Counted from the stretch's first letter, positions 8,074 to 16,582 are shown. The stretch is 64,000 bases of DNA from Paenibacillus pini JCM 16418 (GCF_000576305.1 NZ_BAVZ01000001.1:496001-560000); one strand, 5' to 3'. The notes: generated by a model not told the origin, from the letters alone. Translations and numbers: made by a program.

Positions 8074-8547
8074 ATGTCCAATCAAATAGTACAAGAAGCC
8101 AGTAATTTAATTCAGAGGATAAAAGATAGGTATCCTGCATTTCAAGGAAGAAAAGCGACGATTGAAGACATTCATCAACTTCAGGAACAATTGAAAGTGA
8201 AATTACCTTCTTGGTATTTGGAACTTTATTGTTCAGTTCCTCTAATTGATGCAGAATTTTACTTTCAAGAATATGAGGCCGAAGGCGATTATGATGGTAA
8301 GTCATGTGTAATGATCGGTGACATTCAATCAATATTGGATGAGGGTACGAATTTTGCTCCGGGAATGTTTTTAAAGAAAGAAGAGTTTATATACTTTGCA
8401 ACTTGTTCCCATGGAAGCGGAGATCCTATATTTCTTAACTTAAATTCTTTAGATGAGCCTTCAGTATATCGGGTTTACCATGATGATATCTCTATGGTCA
8501 AAGTGTCAGAGAAGTTGTCTGAATTCTTGAATAATGCAATTCCGTGA
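8074..8547 (+). CDS. SMI1/KNR4 family protein (cassette 3)
   Basis: A 157-residue protein matching the SMI1/KNR4 fold, widely used as an immunity module against polymorphic toxins. It shows the pattern IHQLQEQLKVKLPSWYLELYCS near residues 35-55 and GDPIFLNLNSLDEPSVYRVYHDD near 110-135. TTGGAGGA precedes two in-phase ATGs (8071, 8074); the second has the better spacing. It is the only gene between sites 3 and 4. The family call is good; the toxin it would neutralise is unknown and none is seen in the window. Confidence 0.82.
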   Translation: MSNQIVQEASNLIQRIKDRYPAFQGRKATIEDIHQLQEQLKVKLPSWYLELYCSVPLIDAEFYFQEYEAEGDYDGKSCVMIGDIQSILDEGTNFAPGMFLKKEEFIYFATCSHGSGDPIFLNLNSLDEPSVYRVYHDDISMVKVSEKLSEFLNNAIP

Positions 8548-8579
8548 TTTGTAAGTAATTCGAAGAAGGCCTCAACATC

Positions 8580-8767
8580 CGATAACAACATATTCACGCT
8601 TCGGGCCCTGGCCCTCGGTCCGGCAGAAGTTAGAAGAGGATTCGGGGATGGATTTTCAGTATCGAGGAAGCGGAAGCAGCCAACACATCCCACCACCTAA
8701 CCGCATCGCGGCCAGTCGCTTCGCTCCTTTAAGATGGTGGGACGTCGTGGATACAGAAACGTTATCG
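8580..8767 (+). repeat. attC-like site 4
   Basis: Opens CGATAAC, closes GTTATCG, followed by GAAAC. Outer arms ATTCACG / CGTGGAT; long (188-bp) variant like sites 3 and 17, with the inner segment ending CCACC / GGTGG. Confidence 0.82.
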
Positions 8768-8819
8768 GAAACTTCTGCAATATGAAAATTTAAAAAAAGA
8801 AATAATGAGGGTGATCTAA

Positions 8820-9137
8820 ATGCTACGACCACAAATGGGATTTTTAGAACCGTGGATACCTGAAACTTCAAAGACTTTTCTTGAAGAACTACATAAAGAA
8901 TTATCTGAGAACCATATTCTTTATGGGGCTGATCTAGTCGTCATTGCTCGAAGAGAAGATAGAGACGATGTGTTATTTCAATTCAAATCTAATCCAGATA
9001 AGTGTGTACAAGTTCATTTAACATGGAGAATGGATAAGGAAATAGACTCAAGTTGGCCAAAAACACGAGAATACAATTCTTTTAATGATTGGTTTAAAGA
9101 AGTAATGCTAATAGATAATAAAGAATATGAAGAATAA
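8820..9137 (+). CDS. Hypothetical protein, 105 residues (cassette 4)
   Basis: Not recognised. A compact soluble protein with a central hydrophobic strand pattern (YGADLVVIARREDRDDVLFQF near 38-58) and an acidic C-terminus. The ATG follows GAGGGTGA. It lies alone between sites 4 and 5. Composition and size fit the small cargo proteins of cassette arrays. No signal peptide or membrane segment is visible. Confidence 0.7.
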   Translation: MLRPQMGFLEPWIPETSKTFLEELHKELSENHILYGADLVVIARREDRDDVLFQFKSNPDKCVQVHLTWRMDKEIDSSWPKTREYNSFNDWFKEVMLIDNKEYEE

Positions 9138-9205
9138 GGAATTATAATTGAATATAAGTGATAGAAGATTATGTTCACATGTGGTTTCAAGAAGGCAGAA
9201 GCATC

Positions 9206-9370
9206 CGATAATACCGTTTTCCTGCTTCGTCGCATTCGCTCCTTGGTCTTCCCCAGGATTTTCGAAGAAGTCAAATCAGGCAGACACCCCTGTGAGGCTA
9301 AGTGGCAGAGCCACCCAGTCGCATTCGCTCCTTTAAGCTTCTCGGGTTCAGGAACACAACAACGTTATGT
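9206..9370 (+). repeat. attC-like site 5
   Basis: Opens CGATAAT, so the usual AAC is changed to AAT. Closes GTTATGT. Inner hairpin AAGTGGC-AGA-GCCACC and paired CCTG / CGGG arms. The damaged left end may disable it. Confidence 0.75.
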
Positions 9371-9454
9371 GCCTCCGAAAGATTCATAGAATCAAAACAT
9401 TTTAATTCATAGGCAATAACAACCATGAAAAGATATTTGGAGGTTCGAATTCAA

Positions 9455-9736
9455 ATGATAATAGAAGTGGATTTCGGGATGCACAGAGAGGCAATTGAAA
9501 TAGAAGGAGAATTAGGAAAACAGATTGAACAGTTACAAGAACAGTTTTTGGACTGGATATATAACAAAGAAATAGATCATCAATATTGGATTTATAAAGA
9601 AGGCATTAAATGGGGAGTTAGTTATAGAGGGTCGGCCTTTGTAGAGTGGTTAAATAACATGAATTCAAATGAATATAGAAAAACGACATTAACCAAAGAT
9701 AAATATTCAACAGCAACAAAAACCATCTATTTTTAA
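9455..9736 (+). CDS. Hypothetical protein, about 93 residues (cassette 5)
   Basis: Not recognised. The frame opens at ATG 9425, but TTGGAGG at 9437-9443 places the start at ATG 9455. It is acidic in the first half (IEGELGKQIEQLQEQFLDWI, likely an amphipathic helix). Aromatic residues follow (HQYWIYKEGIKWGVSY), with a basic tail. It looks soluble and lies alone between sites 5 and 6. Confidence 0.62.
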   Translation: MIIEVDFGMHREAIEIEGELGKQIEQLQEQFLDWIYNKEIDHQYWIYKEGIKWGVSYRGSAFVEWLNNMNSNEYRKTTLTKDKYSTATKTIYF

Positions 9737-9775
9737 GTTCTCTGTTGAATGAGGTTCGAAGAAGTTGGAGACATC

Positions 9776-9934
9776 ACATAACAACATATTCACGCATTGG
9801 GCGATCCGGCCTCTGGTCCGGCAGAGGGATTTCAGGGAAGAGGAGCAGACGGACAACCCTGCACCAACTAACCGCCTTGCGGCCGCCCTTTGGGCTTAAG
9901 CCAGTGAGGGTTCATGAATACAAAGACGTTATAC
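9776..9934 (+). repeat. attC-like site 6
   Basis: Opens ACATAAC, closes GTTATAC. Outer arms ATTCACG / CATGAAT; CCGC-CTT-GCGG hairpin at the centre. Confidence 0.82.
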
Positions 9935-9952
9935 GCAAGTTCGTTAAATCTT

Positions 9953-10333
9953 TTATGAAACAACTAAATTCTTAAAATCTATTTTTAAGCCATAGGTATA
10001 GAGAAAATCGACACCTAGTATGGCATCAAAACCATAGGGTTCTTTAGTTAGTCCTAGTTGAATTGTGAAGTCTTTAAGAAGGATGTTATCAACAGAGAGA
10101 TCTGATACAATCTGTTGGTAACATAATTCACTTAAGCCGCCAACCCCATACATCCTTACAGATTTTCCGTTAATAAAGTCTATATCTAGGCCAATAGGTT
10201 CTACGAGATCAGTATCAAAGATAGTTGTAGAGCATCCAGTATCCAGTAAGACATTAGTGAGAAGAGTTGATTTGTTCTTGTAAGATAAAGGGAGAGATAC
10301 GATAGGAAGACCATTTACAAGATGGATTTTCAT
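9953..10333 (-). CDS. Retropepsin-like aspartic protease (cassette 6, inverted)
   Basis: A 126-residue protein on the complement. Residues about 28-36 give the catalytic hallmark VLLDTGCSTTIFD (hydrophobic-x-D-T-G-x-S/T). A second conserved block near 95-112 (FDAILGVDFLY) matches clan AA single-domain proteases, which act as dimers. It starts four bases inside the end of the partner gene (10330-10333), so the two are translationally coupled. It is transcribed against the array and must have its own promoter. The substrate is unknown; the small upstream partner is an obvious candidate. Confidence 0.82.
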   Translation of the reverse strand: MKIHLVNGLPIVSLPLSYKNKSTLLTNVLLDTGCSTTIFDTDLVEPIGLDIDFINGKSVRMYGVGGLSELCYQQIVSDLSVDNILLKDFTIQLGLTKEPYGFDAILGVDFLYTYGLKIDFKNLVVS

Positions 10334-10590
10334 TGAAGACCTCTAATTCCGGTAAAAGGCTGTTCAATGACTTCAATAAATTCATTTCCGGTGTAGAATA
10401 CATAGAGTTCTCTAGTGGGTTCTGACAAATGAAGTTTTTTATAGGAGGCCCAAGCATTTTTAGGGTTGTCATATTCAGAAACTATAGACATTTCCTCAAT
10501 AGTTCTTATGTGATTATTTGAATGAGCAGCTAGAGCTTCAACTAGAACCCAACGATCGGGATAAATATCACGGATATTAACCCAGTTCAT
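10330..10590 (-). CDS. Hypothetical partner of the aspartic protease, 86 residues
   Basis: Not assigned to a named family. A soluble protein with a mixed strand-helix pattern (MNWVNIRDIYPDRWVLVEAL at the start, ELYVFYTGNEFIEVIEQPF near the end). GGAGGTG on the complement precedes the ATG at 10590. It is first of a two-gene unit with the protease downstream. From memory, small proteins of this type often sit beside clan AA proteases in Bacillota, which would suggest a substrate or regulator. Confidence 0.7.
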   Translation of the reverse strand: MNWVNIRDIYPDRWVLVEALAAHSNNHIRTIEEMSIVSEYDNPKNAWASYKKLHLSEPTRELYVFYTGNEFIEVIEQPFTGIRGLQ

Positions 10591-10682
10591 TTATGAACAC
10601 CTCCGATAAGACTATATAATCAATTGTACAACCCTACTGAGAAACAAGCAATGATGGTGATTAGGAGGAGAACGAACCAGCG

Positions 10683-10833
10683 TAATAACACCGTTTTCCT
10701 GCTGCGTCGCATACGCTCCTTGGTCTGCCCGTGGAATTCCGAAGTAACGAATTCAGGCAGACAACCCTGCGAAGCCACCCAGTCGCTGCGCTCCTTTAAG
10801 CCTCTCGGATTTAAGAACACAATAACGTTATAG
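10683..10833 (+). repeat. attC-like site 7
   Basis: Opens TAATAAC, closes GTTATAG, followed by GAAATTGGCG. Inner arms GTCTGCC / GGCAGAC; CCTG / TCGG arms. The right end is canonical. Confidence 0.83.
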
Positions 10834-10862
10834 GAAATTGGCGCAAGATTTTAAGAGCAGGA

Positions 10863-11429
10863 GTGATTTTTATTAAGTTTATATTGTTATTTGGACCCCA
10901 GGCCGTCGGTAAGATGACGGTTGGTCATGAATTAACGAAAATAACCGAATTGAAGTTATTTCACAATCACATGTCGATCGAGTTGTTCCATCCCTTTTTT
11001 GGTTTCAGTAGCGAAACATGGAGATTATCTAGTATCGTAAGAAGAGAGTTCTTTGAATCGTTCTCAAATAGCAACCAATATGGGCTTATTTTTACTTACA
11101 TATGGGGATTTGATCTTCAGGCAGATTGGGAATTTGTTAAACAAACGTGTGATATTTTTGAATCGAAAGGTGCCGAAATCTATTTTGTTGAATTAGAGGC
11201 AAATATAGAAGAAAGAGTAACACGAAATGCTACGGCCTTTAGACTCGATCAAAAACCAACAAAAAGAAATGTTGAACAATCTGAAATGGACTTAATCAAC
11301 ACGATGGAAAAACATAGACTCAATTCAAAAGAGGGAGAAATTACTAGAGAGAACTATCTGAGAATCAATAATACAAATTTAAGTGCAGATGAAGTCGCAA
11401 AATTAATTAAAGATGAATTTAAATTATAG
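10863..11429 (+). CDS. P-loop nucleotide kinase-like protein (cassette 7)
   Basis: A 188-residue P-loop protein. Walker A GPQAVGKMT is at residues 12-20. A helix follows, then a strand-rich middle and an acidic strand AEIYFVELEANIEERVTR with the arginine-rich lid pattern of small-molecule kinases. The Walker B region is not obvious. It starts at a GTG (10863) within CAGGAGTG, so the start could be slightly later. It resembles adenylate/shikimate-kinase-like AAA proteins; a phosphotransfer or resistance role is inference. Alone between sites 7 and 8. Confidence 0.7.
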   Translation: MIFIKFILLFGPQAVGKMTVGHELTKITELKLFHNHMSIELFHPFFGFSSETWRLSSIVRREFFESFSNSNQYGLIFTYIWGFDLQADWEFVKQTCDIFESKGAEIYFVELEANIEERVTRNATAFRLDQKPTKRNVEQSEMDLINTMEKHRLNSKEGEITRENYLRINNTNLSADEVAKLIKDEFKL

Positions 11430-11462
11430 TACGTGTGAGTAATTCAAGAATGTGCCAATATC

Positions 11463-11577
11463 TTATAACAATATATTCAAGCTGCGGCTACACCTTGGTT
11501 ACAATGATACTTTTGGCAGAGTATTTGATTCATGTGACAACTTGCTACGCAAGTTCTTGAATACCCAAACGTTAGAT
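11463..11577 (+). repeat. attC-like site 8 (short type)
   Basis: Opens TTATAAC, closes GTTAGAT followed by GAAAC. Only 115 bp; outer arms TATTCAAG / CTTGAATA are perfect, inner hairpin CTTGC-TAC-GCAAG. Confidence 0.8.
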
Positions 11578-11620
11578 GAAACTTCCGTAAAATCAAATTG
11601 AATATGTGAGGTACAACATT

Positions 11621-12484
11621 ATGTAACAATATAGATTAGAGCAGGCAGAAAAGAATTTATTTGCAGTTCATCAAGTTATCTATTCTAACTCTGATATCGA
11701 GATGTGGTATGACTGGGATACTCGATTGGATGATACGAAATTTACAGATCAATGTTTTTGGATAATGTGTGACGATGATAGAATTGGAGGGGTTGTAAAG
11801 CTTAATGATACTCTAATGTTTCCTTTTATAATTCCCCCATTTTCAGATCGACAACTAATGTGGAGGATATTATTAAACTGTTGCGAAGATATAAGAAATA
11901 TCAACGGAGTTCTGCAAGATGATGTAAATATACTGCTGTCATTAGGCTTTAATGTAAATGTAATTCGACAGGTAATGTGCTGTCCTACGGGGGGAAGTAA
12001 AAAATCCGTAACTCCAGATGGATTGTCCTTTCATCTGTTGGACGATTCTTTTGACATTACAAAAATTAAAAATGTAATGTAGGAAGGATACCAAGGAGGA
12101 ATTGATTACGAGATCTTTGGTGTTCCCAATGATGAAAAGTTAATAGAGGATCTATCGTATCTTTTGCAAGTGTATAAACATAGGAATCTTTCGATATATG
12201 TCGTAAATGAACAGAATAAAGAAATTGTTGGACTTTGTATAGCTGGTATAAGTGAAAAAATGCCATTAGGATTCGCAGAAATCGGAGAATTATGCGTTGT
12301 TCCTCAATATAGGAACAAAGGCATTGCAGAATTCATGATAAATTATATAAAAGAAGCTGCTAACACCTATACAGAGGTTGTGAAATTATGCGTTACTGTT
12401 GGTAATTATGCAGAATTACTTTATAAGAAAGCAGGGTTTCAAGCAGGCCATAGATTTGCGAGAATGACTAAAAGATCAATGTAG
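11621..12484 (+). pseudogene. Two-domain GNAT acetyltransferase with two in-frame stops (cassette 8)
   Basis: One continuous frame from ATG 11621 to 12484, broken by TAA as codon 2 (11624-11626) and by TAG at 12080-12082. Rejoined it is about 287 residues. The second half is a clear GNAT domain with acetyl-CoA loop VVPQYRNKGIAEFM and the C-terminal LYKKAGFQ. The first half looks like a degenerate GNAT-like domain. A GAGGT box before ATG 11621 supports that start. Both lesions are single-base stops with no frameshift. It could be translated as a C-terminal fragment only; a pseudogene is more likely. Confidence 0.7.
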
Positions 12485-12581
12485 CTATGAATCTGATAGG
12501 CTTCTAATTATAGATTTTAGTATTGAATTATTATTATTAAAACAAAAATGTGTATGAAATTTCAAGGAAGATGTAAGCATC

Positions 12582-12743
12582 ACCTAACAACGTATCTACG
12601 CTGCGTCTCCTTTCTGAGCCTTGGTCTGCAAGAGGAAATTCAAGGAAGTAAATCAGCAGACAACCCTGCGAGGCTAAGTCCGTCGGACCCAGTCGCTGCG
12701 CTCCTTTAAGTCTCTCGGGTTCGTGAATACAGAAACGTTATAC
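12582..12743 (+). repeat. attC-like site 9
   Basis: Opens ACCTAAC, a perfect RYYYAAC as in integron attC; closes GTTATAC. Outer arms TATCTACG / CGTGAATA, inner GTCTGC / GCAGAC. Confidence 0.85.
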
Positions 12744-12786
12744 GACAGAATCAACAAATAGAAAAGAAAGAGGATCATATGATCCT

Positions 12787-13074
12787 CTAAATGCTAGAGT
12801 ATTGCATTTCACTAAAGAGTTGTAGAGCGTCTTTGAAACCTTGTATGTAGATATTTCTTTCTAAGATGGATTGAAGAGAAATTTGAGCGTCTTCGTAAAG
12901 GAAAACTGTGTGTTGAAGTTGATCGGGCAAAGCATCGCGAAGTGTTTTAAAGTATTGATCTGTCTCAGTAGAAAGCTGATTGTATTCCGTATGACATTTC
13001 AGAAGCTCGGTATAGAGTAATTCTAGACGTATTTTTACTAACGGTTCTGTTAGCGTTTCTAATGTATTAATCAT
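12787..13074 (-). CDS. Small helical protein, 95 residues (cassette 9, inverted)
   Basis: Not assigned. The start is set by AAGGAGG eight bases before an ATG on the complement at 13074; the frame stays open upstream to 13191 without ribosome binding site support. The sequence is almost wholly helical, with heptad-like leucines (TEPLVKIRLELLYTELLKC, then ALPDQLQHTVFLYED). It is divergent from the XRE gene at 13227, with three matching operator-like sites between them. The pair looks like a regulated phage- or plasmid-like module, possibly toxin-antitoxin in style, but no toxin fold is seen. Confidence 0.7.
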   Translation of the reverse strand: MINTLETLTEPLVKIRLELLYTELLKCHTEYNQLSTETDQYFKTLRDALPDQLQHTVFLYEDAQISLQSILERNIYIQGFKDALQLFSEMQYSSI

Positions 13075-13091
13075 ATAATATCCCTCCTTAA

Positions 13092-13163
13092 TTAACTCTA
13101 TAGAGATATTATATAACCTCATAAAGTTAATTACAAGGTGATTATTCAACTTCATAGAGTTAA
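13092..13163. promoter_or_regulatory. Three operator-like sites between divergent genes
   Basis: A 16-bp motif with consensus AACYTCATARAGTTAA occurs at 13115-13130 and 13148-13163 on the plus strand, and inverted at 13092-13107. The two direct copies start 33 bp apart, about three helix turns. The motif is partly palindromic. It lies exactly in the promoter gap between the 95-residue gene and the XRE gene, so the XRE protein is the likely binder. Confidence 0.7.
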
Positions 13164-13226
13164 AACTTCGCTTTTCGTTGATGATTAGCAATGTGGAGGA
13201 TAAGATAGAACAATGGAGGGGAAAAA

Positions 13227-13451
13227 ATGAACGTAATCAAGTGCAATATACGAGAGCTCATGGCAGAACATCGAATAGATGATATAACAGAATTGATGAT
13301 GAGATCGGGCTTAAGTCGGAACTCAATCAACAAGTTATATAGGGAAACGAATATAGAAACAACAAAGCTGGAAACCTTATTCAAACTATGCGATACATTT
13401 AACTGCAAATTATCTGATTTAATTGAATATGTACCTGAAGAAGAAAAATAG
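13227..13451 (+). CDS. XRE-family (Cro/CI) HTH regulator, 74 residues (cassette 9)
   Basis: A single helix-turn-helix domain with the typical order: IRELMAEHRIDD (helix 1), ITELMMRSGLSRNSINKLYRE (helices 2-3), LETLFKLCDTFNCKLSDLIEYV (helices 4-5). GGAGGGG precedes the ATG. It is a compact repressor type. The operators at 13092-13163 suggest it represses the divergent 95-residue gene and itself. Cassette 9 is thus a two-gene, self-regulated unit between sites 9 and 10. Confidence 0.88.
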   Translation: MNVIKCNIRELMAEHRIDDITELMMRSGLSRNSINKLYRETNIETTKLETLFKLCDTFNCKLSDLIEYVPEEEK

Positions 13452-13480
13452 TGAAGGTATATTCGTGAAGTGATTCCGTC

Positions 13481-13596
13481 GTATAACATAATATTCAAGC
13501 ATCGGCTCCGTTGGAGCCTTGGTCTGCGGGAAGGATTTCGAAGTGGAGTTTCGTCAGATAACCCCTTCGGGGTTCATGAATACAGGAACGTTATCG
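13481..13596 (+). repeat. attC-like site 10 (short type)
   Basis: Opens GTATAAC, closes GTTATCG. Only 116 bp. Outer arms TATTCAAG / CATGAATA and an inner CCCC-TTC-GGGG hairpin. Confidence 0.82.
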
Positions 13597-13642
13597 GGAA
13601 CTGATGCAAGTGCGATAAAGATCATTAAAGGAAGTGACTCAT

Positions 13643-14092
13643 TTGGAGTATTCTGATTTGTTCAATTTAAAAGATATTTACCTCGATCAAATATATGAGC
13701 CTGAGGAGAACACCCTTAGATTACTCTTCAGTCGAAGTAGAACTAGTGAAACTTCTGAAACGATAAGAATTGGAAAAACAGAAATTAAAGATACATATTC
13801 GATTGATGTAGATGAAACATTACCTTTATTACAAATGGATTTTGAATGGTACATTGGATATTCAATTCGAAATGAAAGTTACACTTCATGGGATGATTAT
13901 GAAGAATTTGAAGGTAGGATCTTTAGGATTTATAGCAAATCTAGATACTTAGACTTTATTAAAGTAGGAACACTTGCTTCTGAGGATTACCCGGGTCCAT
14001 TTAAGCATTATGGCATCGCATGTCTTAACCATATCGTGGATGTTGTATCAGTTTCAGAACCAATTATTAAGGAAGTCCAACGAAAAAAATAA
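13643..14092 (+). CDS. Hypothetical acidic protein, about 149 residues (cassette 10)
   Basis: Not recognised. The frame opens at GTG 13634, but AAAGGAAG is better spaced for TTG 13643. The protein is acidic and strand-rich (DLFNLKDIYLDQIYEPEENT, then a repeated SETSETIRIGKTEI stretch) with no membrane segment. Immunity-like proteins of cassette arrays have a similar look, but I cannot assign a family. Alone between sites 10 and 11. Confidence 0.65.
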   Translation: MEYSDLFNLKDIYLDQIYEPEENTLRLLFSRSRTSETSETIRIGKTEIKDTYSIDVDETLPLLQMDFEWYIGYSIRNESYTSWDDYEEFEGRIFRIYSKSRYLDFIKVGTLASEDYPGPFKHYGIACLNHIVDVVSVSEPIIKEVQRKK

Positions 14093-14127
14093 GATTATTA
14101 AATGTATCTCAAGAAGGCATCGGCATC

Positions 14128-14289
14128 AGATAACATTATGTTCACGCTTCGGGCTTCGGCCCTCGGTCCACCCGAGGGATTCCCAAGAATCGGATTCAGG
14201 TGGACACATCCGCACCACCTAACCGCATCACGGCCGCTCACTACGTTCGCTTAAGGTGATGGGACGTCGTGAACACGGGAACGTTAGTT
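14128..14289 (+). repeat. attC-like site 11
   Basis: Opens AGATAAC, closes GTTAGTT followed by GAAATC. Inner arms GTCCACC / GGTGGAC are a compensated variant of GTCCGGC / GCCGGAC in site 3, which is strong support for pairing. Outer arms GTTCACG / CGTGAAC. Confidence 0.87.
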
Positions 14290-14320
14290 GAAATCTCTGT
14301 AAATAGTGTAAAGGAGCAAT

Positions 14321-14767
14321 ATGAAAACCTTAAATTACTTAGAGACTAGACCTTCAAGACGATATGATGAGTTTGATCCGGACCAAGATGGGAATAAAAA
14401 CACCAAATTTGCAGATCTAATTATTGATGGTAGATCGCTATATCAAATGCTCAGAAAGCATGATATGGTTCCATCTCTAGGGTGGGGAGGTCAAGAACAT
14501 CAGAGAAACATGATTGATTACTTTCTATTAAAGAAACAACACGATTATTTGTATTATCGATATCCCATCCTAGTTTGCCCGTGGTGCGGAGATGAAGAGT
14601 GTGGATTCATTTCTGTTTATATTGAGAGGGAAGACGATATTATTATATGGCAAGACTTTAAGGTGGAGCCTAGCAATAAAATTATTAATATAGGACCTTT
14701 TTCTTTCAAGTGGGATAACTATGAAAGAGCGATTAATGATACTTTTGGAACAGCAGGAATTCAATAA
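14321..14767 (+). CDS. Hypothetical protein with CPWCGDEECG motif (cassette 11)
   Basis: A 148-residue soluble protein. Near residues 85-94 the CPWCGDEECG motif brings three cysteines into a possible small zinc site or redox centre, followed by a strand (FISVYIEREDDIIIWQDF). AAGGAGC precedes the ATG. I remember related proteins being annotated loosely as oxidoreductases, but no cofactor domain is visible, so no function is claimed. Alone between sites 11 and 12. Confidence 0.72.
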   Translation: MKTLNYLETRPSRRYDEFDPDQDGNKNTKFADLIIDGRSLYQMLRKHDMVPSLGWGGQEHQRNMIDYFLLKKQHDYLYYRYPILVCPWCGDEECGFISVYIEREDDIIIWQDFKVEPSNKIINIGPFSFKWDNYERAINDTFGTAGIQ

Positions 14768-14803
14768 TATACTGTAGAGTATTTCATAGGAGACAGGGAC
14801 ATC

Positions 14804-14959
14804 ACCTAACATCATATCTACGCAGCGTCGCTACACTCCTTGGTCTACCCGATGGTTTCTCAGCGATTCAGGCAGACAACCCTGCAAGGCTAAGTGGCGA
14901 AGCCACCCAGTCGCTACGCTCCTTTAAGCCTTTCGGTTTATAGAACAGTGACGTTATAA
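14804..14959 (+). repeat. attC-like site 12
   Basis: Opens ACCTAAC (perfect RYYYAAC), closes GTTATAA followed by GAAATCG. Inner hairpin AAGTGGC-GAA-GCCACC; inner arms GTCTACC / GGCAGAC. Confidence 0.85.
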
Positions 14960-15165
14960 GAAATCGTCTGATACATATGAAAGACAATAAGAAATCTTGA
15001 TACGCATGAAGTAACATAGTAATTACAATATGAATTGATAACTTCAAAACAGTGTGGTACTCAAGGATTAATTAATTTAAGATCATATTGAAACCTATGA
15101 AACCGTAGGAAACAAAAGAGATTTTAAAGATAAAGTTGAAGGTTGTTCGAAGAAGAGACAACATC
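14960..15165 (+). other. Cassette without a gene (cassette 12)
   Basis: About 200 bp between sites 12 and 13 with stops in all frames on both strands and no ribosome binding site plus start. It holds an imperfect repeat of AAGAAATC-TGATAC(A/G)CATGAA near 14958-15012. Geneless cassettes are known in integrons. Confidence 0.6.
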
Positions 15166-15320
15166 CTATAACATGACATTCCAGCATCGTCGCTTTGCTC
15201 CTCGGTCGCATGAGGGTTTCCAGTGGAGTGAAATCAGGCGACACATTCAATCGGCTAAGTCTGACGACCCGTTGCTACTCATCTAAGCCGCTCGAACGTC
15301 AGGAATGAGGAACGTTATCA
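15166..15320 (+). repeat. attC-like site 13
   Basis: Opens CTATAAC, closes GTTATCA followed by GAAATTGGG. Outer arms CATTCCAG / CAGGAATG; GACGACCCG core as in sites 1 and 2. Confidence 0.84.
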
Positions 15321-15361
15321 GAAATTGGGTCAAGAAAATTAAAATCAGGGAAGGTGAAGTC

Positions 15362-16423
15362 TTGAAGCCGTTTTTTCACTTTGATACAGATGAAACAAGA
15401 CAAAGTTTACTCTCACGAGCAAGGAATGTTGCACTATGGGCAATTCAACAGTATGAAATTGAATGGAATTGTATTCATTTCATTCAATTGTCGGATACAA
15501 TTACATACAAAATAAAAACCAACACAATGGGCAATTATTTGCTTCGGATTCATTCAGAAAGATTAAACAAAGAAGAAATAATTTCAGAACTTATTTTTCT
15601 TAATGAATTAAGGAGAATCGATGACTTAAAAGTTCCTGTAGGCATTATGAGTCGCAGTGGCTCTTATGTTTTGGAATGTGCAACGGAGGAAGGGTATCGG
15701 AAACCATATGTCTCGATGATGAAATGGGTTGAGGGAGAGCATTTGAGTGGGGAGTTCACAGATAGTCATGTATCCAGCATTGGCGTTATGATGGGGAGAC
15801 TTCATGAAGCTTCTGCAAGTATTAATACATCACATAATTTTGTTAGACCTCATTGGGGGATTTCTAGCTTTAGGCAGGAGGTAACTAAACTAGAGCGTTA
15901 TTATCCACGATTTTTATCGGGTGGAGCATGGATGCTATATCAAAAAGCCATAGATAAGATTATTCATCAATTTGATAGTATGCATCAAGATGCTCGAAAC
16001 TACGGTCTCATTCATGCGGATTTACATTCCGGAAACGTTGTGTTTAACAATGGACTTCCATCCCCAATTGATTTTGGAAGATGTGGATATGGATACTATT
16101 TATATGATATGGCAGCTGCATTGTTAGAGCTTTATCCTAAACATCGATGGTTACTTATTCGAGGATATGAGAGCGTAGTCAAATTAGACAAGGATTACAT
16201 TCGCGACTTAGAATGTTTTTTCATAATGTTTATGATTGAAAACTATTGTCATCACTCATCTGATATCAGAGAAATTCCTAGTTTAATTGAAGAACAAAGA
16301 TATGCCCTTTCCTATATAACAGAATATATAAATGATAGAGAATTCTTATTAAAAGTGATTGAACCTATAGATCCCGAAAAAATAGGGTTTTTTAGCGAAC
16401 TCGAGGAAGACCCCAACATCTGA
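15362..16423 (+). CDS. APH-type phosphotransferase (cassette 13)
   Basis: About 353 residues, aminoglycoside-phosphotransferase fold. The catalytic loop HADLHSGNVVFN and the metal-binding DFGRCGYGYYLYDMA lie in the C-terminal half. The N-lobe has strands TITYKIKTNTMGNYLLRI, and the hinge includes MMKWVEGEHL. The frame stays open back to 15305, but that part lies in site 13. GGGAAGGTGAAG places the start at TTG 15362. The TGA stop is the first three bases of site 14 (TGATAAC), so gene and site form one unit. A decayed duplicate occupies 18840-19901. The substrate is unknown (antibiotic, choline-like or sugar). Confidence 0.88.
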   Translation: MKPFFHFDTDETRQSLLSRARNVALWAIQQYEIEWNCIHFIQLSDTITYKIKTNTMGNYLLRIHSERLNKEEIISELIFLNELRRIDDLKVPVGIMSRSGSYVLECATEEGYRKPYVSMMKWVEGEHLSGEFTDSHVSSIGVMMGRLHEASASINTSHNFVRPHWGISSFRQEVTKLERYYPRFLSGGAWMLYQKAIDKIIHQFDSMHQDARNYGLIHADLHSGNVVFNNGLPSPIDFGRCGYGYYLYDMAAALLELYPKHRWLLIRGYESVVKLDKDYIRDLECFFIMFMIENYCHHSSDIREIPSLIEEQRYALSYITEYINDREFLLKVIEPIDPEKIGFFSELEEDPNI

Positions 16424-16582
16424 TAACAATGTTTTTAAGCATCGTCGCTAGCGATCCTTGGTCGCCAAGAAGGATTTTCTGAGAAGTAGAATCAGGCGAC
16501 ACATCCAACCGGCTAAGTGGCAGAGCCACCCGGACCATCGGTCCTTAAGCCGTTTGGACGTCAGAAATACGCAACGTTATCG
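16421..16582 (+). repeat. attC-like site 14
   Basis: Opens TGATAAC, overlapping the phosphotransferase stop; closes GTTATCG. Inner arms GTCGCC / GGCGAC, inner hairpin AAGTGGC-AGA-GCCACC. Confidence 0.84.

Noticed and set aside
9148..9389. Two overlapping frames through site 5
   Set aside because: They run through the structured element and have no start signals; similar frames occur through other sites (10624, 14121, 20863, 24774, 30378).
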